Assembly: GCF_036884655.1 (NCBI RefSeq)
Contig: NC_088331.1
Coordinates: 20,112,001-20,176,000 of the forward strand
DNA: 64,000 nt
Direction: 5' to 3'
Source: Musa acuminata AAA Group
Lineage: Eukaryota > Streptophyta > Magnoliopsida > Zingiberales > Musaceae
Part shown: piece by piece, positions 27,301-39,300 of the stretch
Position numbering within the stretch: position 1 is the first letter of the stretch
Layout: each line of letters begins with the position of its first letter
The notes under the pieces: model-generated
What the model was told of the DNA's origin: nothing
What the model saw: only the letters and a program-made list of their open reading frames with translations
Databases searched by the model: none
Translations under genes and position numbers: made by a program

Positions 27301-30300
27301 ATGTGCTGGTCGACCATACAATGCTTCGTAAGGGGCACATTTTGTAGATGAATGATATGTAGTATTATACCACCATTCGGCCCAGGGAAGCCATTTCGCC
27401 CACTCTTTTGGTCGGTCGCTAGCGAAACACCGGAGGTACGTCTCTAAGCACCTATTTACCACCTCTGTTTGGTCGTCAGTTTGTGGATGATACGCTGTGC
27501 TCATCTTGAGTTTGGTGCCTTGTAACTGAAATAACTCGGTCCAAAATTTACTAGTGAAGATCCTGTCACGATCACTTACGATGGACCTTGGCATCCCATG
27601 CAGTTTAACAATATTTTCTATGAAAATCTGGGCAATACTAGTAGTAGTGTAGGGATTTCTCACAGCACAAAAATGAGCATATTTCGTAAGTCAATCAACC
27701 ACCACGAGAATCGTGCTTTTACCTTTGGAAGATGGCAGCCCTTCAATGAAGTCCATGGAGATGTCAGTCCACACTGAGTCTGGTATGGGTAGTGGTTGTA
27801 GCTTCCCTGGATTTGCCACAGTTTCACCCTTGTGCTGTTGACATACATCACATTGTGCCACATATTCAGCAATAATTTTTTTCATCCCTCTCCAATAAAA
27901 ATTTTGCTTCACTCTTTTGTAGGTTCTTAGGAATCCAGAGTGCCCTGCTGAAGGTATGGAGTGCATTTCATGCAAGATGATTGCGATGCAAGGGGAGTCA
28001 GGTATAAGCACAATGCGACCTTTGTAGCGTAGATCCCTCGAATCCCAGGTGTAATGGGCTATTGCACTTGGATCCTCCTCCAATTTTTTTATGATCTTGC
28101 TGATCTCTGGATCCTTCTTCCATTCTTCCCTAATGTCCTCGAGGAGACCGGTGGTAGGAAGGGAGATGGCTGAAACCTTAGCTTGTTCAGGTAGCCGTGA
28201 GAGTGCATCTGCAATAACGTTTTCTTTCCCCTTTTTGTAAATAATTTCATAATCAAATCCAAGAAGTTTGGTTACCCATTTTTGCTGCTCAGAGGATGAT
28301 ATCTTTTGCTCCAAAAAGTACTTGAGGCTTTTATGGTTAGTTTTAATTTGAAATCGCCGGCCGATCAGGTAGGGTCTCTACCTCGTTACTGCGTGTACAA
28401 TGGCAAGCATCTCCTTATCATATACTGATATGTTTTGATGGGAGGGAGATAATGCCTTGCTAGTGTATGCGAGTGGTCGACCATTTTGCATGAGAACGGC
28501 TCCAATTCCGACTCCAGATGCATCGGCCTCAATGATGAAGGGTCTATTGAAATCTGGTAGCGCAAGCACCGGCGTCGTTGTCATGGCTGCTTTAAGTTTG
28601 TCGAAGGCAACAGAGGCTTTGTCCGACCATTGGAAAGTATCTTTTTTCAGTAAAGAAGTGAGTGGTGCACTGATCTTCCCATAGTCCTTAACAAATTTTC
28701 GGTAGTAGCCCGTTAGTCCAAGGAACCCCCGTAGTAATTTCACGTTTGTAGGTTTCGGCCAGCCTTGCATTGCCTAAATTTTTGTTGGGTCTACCGCCAC
28801 TCCTTCTGATATTATATGCGCAAGGTACTCTACTTTTTGCTGGAGAAAGCTGCACTTTGGTTGCTTAACAAAAAGAGTATTCTCCCGAAGGATCGTCAAA
28901 ACAATCCGTAAATGCTGAAAGTGAGTCTCAAGAGAAGGGTTGTAAACGAGAATATCATCGAAAAATACCAGCACAAATTTACGAAGAAAGCTCCGAAAAA
29001 TATCGTTCATGAGACTTTGAAAGGTTGAAGGAGCATTAGTGAGTCCAAAAGGCATTATCAAGAATTCATAATGGCCATCATGTGTGCGAAATGCAGTTTT
29101 TGGAATGTCATCATCACATACCCGAATTTGGTGGTAACCGGATCGGAGGTCCAACTTCGTGAAGACTCGAGCTCCTTTCAATTCATCAAGAAGTTCATCC
29201 ACCACTGGTATTGGGTACTTGTCCTTGACGGTGATGTCATTTAAAGCTCGGTAGTCGATGCACATCCGCCAAGTTCCGTCCTTCTTGCGTACAAGTAGCA
29301 CCGGTGAGGAATAGGGGCTGCAACTTGGCCGAATCACCCCTGTTTCAAGCATCTCCTTTACGATCTTTTCAATTTCATCTTTTTGGAGGTGAGGATATCG
29401 GTACGGTCGAGTGTTCGCTGGTGGCTTGCCCGGAAGGATTGGAATTCGATGGTCATGTTGCCGAGAAGGAGGAAGACCGCGCGGTTCAGCAAATATGTAG
29501 GCAAATTCAATAAGCAATTGGGCAAGATTTTGATCTTCAATTTCTATTTTCTTCCCCTCTGGTTGTTGTTACAGGTGCATCAAAAATCCACCATTTACCT
29601 TGTGTAAAACTTTCTCCATTCGTTGGGTCGGAACAGTGGTAACGTTGCTTCCGCGCTTCCCGCGTAGGATGATCTGTTTGCCCTTACAGTAGAATTTCAT
29701 AATTAATTTAGAAAAATTCCAAGAGACATCACCTAGTGTAGTCAGCCATTCTATACCAAGCACTGCCTCATAGTCATCGATTGGTAGGAGGAAGAAATCG
29801 GTGATAATTTCTTGGTCTTGTAGTAATAGTTTCACCTGCGGGCATCTTTGGTCGCACTTTAGGATTCTGCCGTTGGCAACCTTTACATCGAACTTGCTGC
29901 AACCTTCAATATGCAGTGCCATCCGAGCAGCAACCTTACTATTCAGGAAGTTATTAGTGCTACCCGTGTCGATGAGAACAGTGATCGGCTGTTGTTTGAG
30001 AAGGCCTCCAACTTTCATCGTTTGCGGATTTGAGTAGCCGGCTAGTGCGTGTACCGTAATGTTGGTCGGTTGTGACTCTTCTTCCATATCTTCTTCTTCA
30101 TGTTCAAGGCTTTCTTCTAGATGTTCAATGACCTCTTCTTCTACTGGTTCAATCATAAGAAGTCTACCTTTTTTACAGCGATGCTCGTGGCTCCACGGCT
30201 CGTCGCAATGCCAACATAACCCCTTCGCAGATCGCTCCCGAAGTTCTTCTCTTGTTAACCTTTTCGGTGCAGGGACTCAGTTGATAGTAGGGGGGGCTGA

Positions 30301-33300
30301 GGGCTTTAGTATTGTAGGTCGTGGAGTGATCCTAGTCCTCCGGGCTTCATGGTTCAATCGCTCCTCTTGAAGTCGTACGAAAGAGATGGCTGCCATAAGC
30401 GTGTATGGTTGTCGCGCCTTAACTTCTCCCCGGATCTCCGGCTTTAAGCCCTCAATAAAGGTCCCCAATAGTTGTTTTTCAGACCAATCACGAGTTTGAT
30501 TAGATAATCTTCCAAACCTGGTTTGGTACTCCTGAATGGTGGAGGTTTGTCGGATCTTTGCTAGTTGTCCGTCAATGTTCTCGTAATAAGTTGGTCCGAA
30601 GCGGATCAGTAGTCCTTCTTTGAATTGTCGCCATGAAAGGGCTCCATAAGTGTGTTCAAACCAGTCAAACCATTGTATGGCATCCCCTTCAAGATGTATA
30701 GCTGCAATTTCCACCATGGATGCCTCCGCAGTTTTATGGTACCGAAAATATCGCTCTGCGCGCGAGATCCAACCAATTGGGTCTCCTTCCCATCTAGGGA
30801 AGTCCACTCTCATGCGCGAATAGTTGGGATCGGTCATAGAAACTCCCCTCTCTTGGAAGTCATCTCTTTGGGCATGATTTGATTGGTTAGAGCTCTCTCC
30901 ATGATGTGATTTCTTCGGGCTTGGTGGTCGGCCCAAACTAAATTCGGTAAGGAGAGTCCGAATCTTATCCTTCATTCGTGCCTCAAAGGCTTCAAATTTA
31001 GCATTGATTGCCTCCTTAGATGTCATAGTATATGACTCCAAATCTGTGATGTTAAGATCTCTCTTTTGTTGACGGGTTAAAGGCATGTATAGGTTTGATA
31101 GAAATCAGTGAAAGTTTGCTGCAGAATTGTGTTGTCTTGTAAGGGCAGAATTATCGTCGAAGAAACAGCGGTTTCTCGACGAAATCTCCATAAAAAATTT
31201 GAGAGATTTGAGGAGGGAATTGACAGCAATATCTCAATTTATATGACAGCAAGGATGTCCAATTTAATCAAGAAAATTTCGGCAGTAACAGCAAGAAAAT
31301 TGGTGTAAGTTGCGATAGCAGAATTCTCGTCGAAAAATTTCAGCAACTTACGATGAAATTTACAGCAATATAGGAACGAAATTTTTTTTTTTTTTTTTTT
31401 GATTTTCGAATAGGGATAACTAAATTGCAGCAGTAGTAAGGTAGGAAACCAGAACCTGTTGCAATTCACAGGGAGATCAAAAGATGATCTGCGGTAGTGG
31501 AGATGACGGTGGAATTTGGCGACGATCTTTTAAGCAATTGTGGGAATTGCTTTTGGCGGTTATGGAGGGTTGATGGATGGCAGTGGAAGGGCAGCGAGAT
31601 GCCAAGAACGCTGCTCTGATACCAGGTGCTAGAACCCTTGCAGATTCTAAACTTGGGGTTGATCTCTTTAGGGGATCGGTCTCCTTGGAACTCTATAGAG
31701 TTTCCTCCCTCCAAGTTGCTGCTCAAAGGCTGCAGAAAAGATTCATCTATTGCTTATGAAAAGAGGAGGAATACATGGCTATTTATAGGGCTTCTAAACC
31801 CTAACTCCTAATAGGACTCCTACTCAAGACTCCTATTCCCTTACAACTCCTAATAGGACTCTTATTCAAGACTCATATTCCCTTACAACTCCTAATTCTT
31901 CTCTAAGAAAAAACCTCTTACATGAATGTCCCTCTCAATTAGGACTCTCCTAGCTAGAGTCCTAACAGAATGTCCCTCTCAATTAGGACTCTCATAAATA
32001 GAGTCATAACAGAATGTCCCTCTCAATTAGGACTCTCCTAGCTAGAGTCCTAACATAGGCCTAGAGAAACACACATATATTGTAACATCCCTCGTTTCCG
32101 AATGTTCGTATAAATTTCTAGTGATAATGTAAGCATCTATTTTAAATTGACAAAAGAAATAGAGTATGAATTAGAGGTAACTTATTTTTAAGATTTGGGA
32201 GATTTGTTCAAAAAAGAATCTGAGGACCTATATGTAAACCCTGAGGACCTAATCGTGAATATAATAAAAACAAGTACTAAACTGCAAAATGGATGAATCA
32301 CATTCTGACTGAGATCCCACTACACCTAGACGTAAACCCTGCGATGCTCTGCCAGCCCCCTCTGACTTCACCTAGACGTGGGTGGATGGAGCTCCCAGAC
32401 GTGGGAGACTTTTGTCAGGTGGTCATTCAGAAATGGATGAATCACATTCTGACTGAGATCCCACTACACCTTCTATATGTTTGATATGACATTCAGAGTT
32501 TTGGTGAGTTGTTTCTGTTCATGCTCTGGATAAGAATGATATGATTGCAATGTCAAGGACGACGTTTGAGCTTCTATACGATATTTGTTTTTGATATGCT
32601 CTGAAATGCTTCATTCACTGATGATTTTGCTTCGAAATGTTCCATATGCCGTTGATATGCTTCGGAACATTTTATATGTCATTGATAAGCTCCGATATGT
32701 TTCCTTTGTTACTGATATGCTCCAATTACTCTATGCCCCATCTGTTAGGAACCAAATATGTAAGATTGAAAGGACAATTGTGTTTCTGCTCCTAATGATA
32801 TTATGTCTACGAAATCGTATATTCTGCCTTGTATTTTGAAACTGTATCTCTTTGGAAATTGTACTATTTTGATATGGATATGTTAGTTACTTGCTGAGCT
32901 CTTTATGCTCACCCCGTTTGTTGATAAATTTTTCAGGATAGCGTATTGCTTGCTTAAATGTTAAGATTGGGCTGAGGCGGTGGAAAGTTTAGAAGATTTT
33001 GGGTAGATCTTTGTTAGCATATGTGTATTTGTTGTATAAGATACTTTGCATCTTATGAAATGTGACGATGAATCTAAACCTGTGGATTTTGTGTAAGATA
33101 AAGGATCCCTCATGTATAGGATTTTGGAATGTTAAGTTAAATTCATGTAATGATATGATCTTATGGTAATCGTTGGTTTGGTGACTGCATAGACTTCCCC
33201 ACTTGTGAATTTATGTTGTGGTTATTATTTTGATGAGTTGAGTTCAGATTGTATGAATTATCGAGTGATATGTGGTATGTTTATGAATTGTACAGGGTTA

Positions 33301-36300
33301 TGAATTTGTAGACTATAGAGGTGAAATTTTGATCTGAATGTTTTCTTAGTGACCTCAAATGTGTGTTTGGATCCTGGGTTAGTTATGATGAAAATTTTAA
33401 ATATTGTCGATATTTTGAGGGGCGTGACAGAGGTGGTATCAGAGCATGATTTGAGAATCACTAAGAATATTTTTTTTTCTTTTTTTGTGTACTTGATGAA
33501 AAAAATATATATATATATATTTTGAGGTTTATTGACTATTCATTTAGAGATTGATCAAAGAAAATTTCCTTTGATGTTTAAGGAAGCAAGGATGACGAGA
33601 TCATCTGGTTCTCCTGTTGCATCTACTGCTGATCAATTGAGTGGTATCATGCGGACTTTGGAGACTATGGCACAAGTGATGCAACAACAACAACAACCTG
33701 TCCTACAAGGAAGAAATGATGGAAAAGGGACATCAAACCAGACGGGGTTGGGAATTGAACAGTTTAAGAAGCTTAGTCCTCCCAGTTTTAGTGGTGAGTC
33801 TGATCCAATGGTGGCAGAACGATGGATGATGCAGATAGAGAAAATATTTGATGCTTTAAATTACCCTGATGATCGAAAGGTTTTTCTTGCCACCTTTATG
33901 CTGGAAGGAGAAGCTGAACACTAGTGGAGAATGATTAAGAGGATGTCTGAAATCAAACATGAGCCAATGACATGGAAGTTATTCCAAGAAAAGTTTAACG
34001 ATAAATATTTTTCAGATTGTATGAGAGAGCAAAAAGAATTGGAGTTCTTGAATCTTATCCAGGGAAGTATGACGGTTACAAAGTATGAATCTAAATTTAC
34101 TGAGCTCCCCAGGTTTGCCACACATATGACTAATGATGAATCTAGAAAAGCAAGAAGGTTTGAAAGGGGATTACGGCCAGAAATAAGAAGCCGAATGTCA
34201 GCTTTAAAACTACAAACATATGCAGATACGGTAGAAAGATCTTTGAAAATTGAAAGAGACACGGAGGAAATTCAAGAAATCATTGGCAAGAACAAAAGGG
34301 ACAAATTTACTAGCAAAAGCACGAGAGAAAATGAATATGAAGCTAGTAACAAGAGGTTTAAGACATCTAGATTTGAGAAATGGAAACCACTGCGGAGGAC
34401 TCAGTCATGTGCAAAATGTGGATTAAATCATGAAACAAGTCAGTGTTTTCGGGTGACTGGAGCATGTTTTGGTTGTGGAAAGTTGGATCATCAAATAAAA
34501 GATTTCTCTTTGAGGAAGAAGAAAGAGCCACTGTTTCCTAGACCCTCAGCCCATGCTAGAGTGTACGCTATCACTGAACAAGATTCTAAAGCTTCTAAAT
34601 CAGTGGTGGAAGGTATTCTTCATGTTTCTAAAAGAAATGCAAAAGTTTTGTTTGATCCCGGCTCCAACTTATCGTTTGTTTCACAATACTTTGCTTGTCA
34701 CTTGGATATTCTACCTAAACCCCTGGATTATATGTTATATGTAACAACTGCTGTTGGAGATTCATTGGCAACAAACTTGGTCTACCCATCTTGTTTGATC
34801 TCTATCGGAGACCACGAACTCCTTGCTGATTTGATTCTCCTAGAGATCCAGGGCTTTGATATTATACTTGGCATGGATTGGTTATCTTCTCACCACGCTA
34901 GTATTGATTGTTACAAAAAAATAATTACTTTCTGCATACCAGATCAGCCTATATTTTTCTTTGAGGGCATTAGGCATGATTTGCCTCCTTGCTTGATATC
35001 AGCACTTCAAGTTTATCGTCTTATGCAGAAAGGTTGTTTTTGTTATATGGTGTGTGTAAAGGAGCATTCAAATCAAGAAACCCACCTAGATGAAATTGTA
35101 GTGGTCAAAGAATTCCCTGATGTATTCCCAGATGACTTGCCTGGTTTACCTCTAGATAGAGAGGGTGAATTTGCTATTGATCTGGTCTCCTGTACAACCC
35201 CAATATCTAAGCCTCCCTACAGAATGGCACCACTCGAGCTAGAGGAATTAAAGAAGCAAATACAAGAATTATTAGATAAGGGTTTCATACGACCCAGTGT
35301 ATCCCCATGGGGTGCTCCGGTACTATTAGTGAAGAAGAAGGATGGAACATTGAGGCTTTGTATTGATTATAGACAGTTGAATCAGGTGACCATCAAAAAC
35401 AAGTATCCCATACCTAGAATTGATGATTTGTTTGATCAACTGCAGGGTGCACAAGTATTCTCTAAGATTGACCTGAGGTCAGGTTACTATCAGTTGAAGA
35501 TCAAGGAGGAGGATATTTCAAAAACAGCTTTTAGAACTCGATATGGTCACTATGAATTCTTGGTGATGCCTTTTGGTTTGACAATTGCCCCTGCAGCTTT
35601 TATGGAACTAATGAATAGGATATTTCAACCGCTCTTGGATATCTGTGTAATTGTATTTATTGATGACATATTGGTGTATTCAAGGAGTAATCAGGAGCAT
35701 GAGGAACACTTGAGAAATGTATTGTCCATACTAAGAGAAATGAAGTTGTATGCAAAGTTCAGCAAATGTGAATTTTGGTTGAATGAAGTTGCTTTCTTAG
35801 GCCATGTGATTTCAGGGAAGGGTATATCTGTTGATCCAAGGAGGATAGAAGCTGTAGTTGAATGGGAAGTACCAACAAATGTAACAGAAGTTAGAAGATT
35901 TTTGGGCATGGCAGGTTATTACAGGAGATTTGTGGAGGGATTTTCTCGAATCGCTCAACCTCTCACCAAACTCACTAAGAAGAATACGAAATTTGTATGG
36001 GGTGATGATTGTGAGCAAAGTTTTCAAGAGTTAAAAAGAAGATTGACTAGTGCCCCTATTCTCACTATTCCAAGTGGTAGTGAGGGATTTGTAGTTTATA
36101 CTGATGCTTCAAGAAAGGGCCTAGGATGTGTTTTGATGCAGGAAGGGAGAGTAATTGCTTATGCTTCTAGGCAACTTAAAGGTTATGAATTGAATTATCC
36201 AACTCATGATTTGGAATTAGCAGCAATTATTTTTGCTCTAAAGATTTGGAGACATTATTTGTATGGTCGACAGTTTGAAATCTTCACTGATCACAAGAGT

Positions 36301-39300
36301 TTAAAATATATTTTCACTCAGAAAGAGTTAAACATGAGGCAGCGAAGATGGATAGAACTTCTGAAGGATTATGATTGTGTCATCCGTTATCACCTGGGCA
36401 AAGCCAATGTTGTAGCTGATGCACTTAGTAGGAAATCTACAAGTTTTATGGCTAGTCTGGTCGTGAAGCAATAGAAGTTATTAGAAGAAAATTTTGATTT
36501 GAAAGCTTTGAGGAAAGAGCAAGACTCGATGATATTGATGGCCTTCATTCAAGTGCAATCTGATCTTATTCAACAAATTAAGGAAGGACAATTACGAGAT
36601 CCACATTTAATCTACTTGAGGAGTGAAGTAGAAAAGGAATTGAAGCCACAATTTCAAGTTTCAAAGGATGGCCTATTGAGATTTGGGGAGAGAGTATGTG
36701 TACCAAATGAACCAGATATCAAGAATCAAATCCTAAATGAAAGTCATACTTCAAAGTACACCCTACACCCTGGGAGCACTAAGATGTATAGAGATCTTCA
36801 AAGTCATTATTGGTGGGAAGGCATGAAGAAGGAAATTGCAATGTATGTTTCAAAATGTTTGACTTGTCAGCAAATCAAAGTAGAACACCAAAGACTTGGA
36901 GGGTTGTTGCAACCTTTAGTTATTCCTGAATGGAAATGGGAATGTATTACTATGGATTTTGTTTCGGGACTACCCAGAACCTCGAGGAAGCATGATGCTA
37001 TTTGGGTTATCATTGATAGGTTAACAAAATCTGCGCATTTCCTACCGATTAATATGACTTATTCGCTTGATAGACTTGCAGATTTATATGTTAATGAAAT
37101 AGTAAGACTTCATGGTATTCCAAAGGAGATCATCTCTGATAGAGACTCCAGATTTCTCTCTAGACTCTGGAGAAGATTGCAGGAGTCGATGGGCACTAAA
37201 GTTAAGTTTAGTACTGCATATCATCCTCAGACTGATGGTCAGTCAGAAAGAACAATTCAAACACTTGAGGATCTGCTTAGAGCCTATGTTATGGATTGGA
37301 AAGGTGAATGGGATAAGGATATTTCACTTGTTGAGTTCACTTATAATAATAGTTATCATTCAAGTATTCAGATGGCTCCTTATGAAGCTTTATATGGGCG
37401 AAAGTGCACAACACCTATATGTTGGGAGGAAGTTGGTGACAGAAAGCTGTTAGCACCGGACAAGGTGCAAGAAACTACCGAGAAAATTCAAGTAATAAGG
37501 AAAAGGTTAAAAACTGCTCAGAGTCGTCAAAAAAGTTATGCCGACAATAGAAGACGAGATATTGAGTTTGAAATCGGAGATTTTGTATTCTTAAAAGTCT
37601 CCCCTTCCAAAGGCATTATAAGGTTTGGGAAGAAAGGAAAATTAAACCCAAGATTTATTGGACCTTTTGAGGTTCTTGAGAGGGTTGGTTCTGTCGCTTA
37701 TAGGATTGCCTTGCCACCAGCATTGTGCCATGTCCATGATATATTTTATGTCTCGATGATTAGGAAGTATATATATGACCCTTCTCACATCATTAAGTAT
37801 GAGCTGTTAGAGATCGATAAAGATTTATCTTATGTGGAAGAGTCTATTCAGATTGTTGATAAGAAAGAAAAAGTCCTAAGGAATCGGGTCATCCCACTGG
37901 TTCAAGTAATTTGGAGACATCATTCTGGAGAGGAGATAACTTGGGAGCTAGAGGAGGAAATGAAAAAGGCGTACCCCCGTCTTTTCACCGATAGAGGTAC
38001 GATAAATTTAGAGGACTAAATTTTTCTTTTAAGGGGGGGAGAGTGTAACATCCCTCGTTTCCGAATGTTCGTATAAATTTCTAGTGATAATGTAAGCATC
38101 TATTTTAAATTTACAAAAGAAATAGAGTATGAATTAGAGGTAACTTATTTTTAAGATTTGGGAGATTTGTTCAAAAAAGAATCTGAGGACCTATATGTAA
38201 ACCCTGAGGACCTATATGTAAACCCTAAGGACCTAATCGTGAATATAATAAAAACAAGGACTAAACTGCAAAATGCACAAAATAACAAATCCCACCGCCT
38301 AAGCCTCTCTGCCTTCGTTCTTAAGGAACCAGAGAAGGCAGCTGCTGTGTGGAAGAACAGAGAAAGAAAGAAAGAAGAAGAGAAAAGAAAGGGGGAAGAA
38401 GAAGAAGAAAAATTGGGGCTTTGAGGTTTCTTACTCAATCTTCTCAATTGGGGGTCAAAATTCTCAAAGGCAAGTGTTCTAACCCCATCCTATAGAATTT
38501 TTAGTCTCTGTTTTATGTTGATTCAAAATAAACTGAAGGATTTCTATTTAGAAACCGATATGTTCTCTCCTTGGGCAAAGAACCATCGATTCTGAAATTT
38601 TTCGGTAAACTGACCCCTATATACGATTCCAGCTATAATTTTTAGTACGAAATGCAGATTTGAACAGGACCTAGTTTGTTTGAAATTAGACTCTTATATC
38701 TTTCTTTTGACACAAATTTTGAAGATTTTGAATACCGAATACTTACCCAAACGTCTGTTGCAAATGAGTCTATGAACGCTGCAAATCAGGGATTAAGATT
38801 TATGACCTTTTGATACTGAAATGCCTATAACTCCCTGTTGGAAATTCTGATTTGTACCAAACTGATTTTATTTGAAACTAGACTTGAAAATCTTTCTTTT
38901 GACATATAGTTTGAAAATTTTAGAATCCAAATGCCTACCCTAGTATCTGTTGAATCCGACCCTATGTATTCTGCAAAACAGTGATTGTGTTTTGACCTTG
39001 GGTTACCAAATCAAAGGTAACTCCTTGTTGGAAACTCTGATTCGTACGAAACTTGTTTCAACAGAAAATAGGCTGATATATCTTTCAATGACAGCTTTAT
39101 TAAGGGTATTGGAGCATAATTGATAATCTGAAGTATTTGTTCTATGTGCCATTGAAATTCTGTCAGAAATCGAGCTTTGGTCGATTTCGCGTATTCTGTT
39201 TCATTCCTTTGGATATTGAATTCTTCTAACCTTCTTATTTGAATTGAGCTAAATATGATTGCTTGGATTCCCTGTATACTCTTGCTTCCATTTCATTCCT

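Larger units (their letters stand above)
26299..32055 (-). mobile_element. Ty3/Gypsy element 1 (chromodomain type), nearly complete, TSD TAGGC
   Basis: LTRs at 26299-26683 and 31627-32055 enclose gag, protease, reverse transcriptase, RNase H and integrase, all on the minus strand. The target duplication TAGGC is at 26294-26298 and 32056-32060. The primer-binding site TGGTATCAGAGC (minus strand) sits next to the 31627 LTR edge, and a purine-rich tract (gaagagggcgggtc) precedes the 26683 LTR edge. A handful of stop codons interrupt pol, so this copy is inactive but fairly young. Confidence 0.9.
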
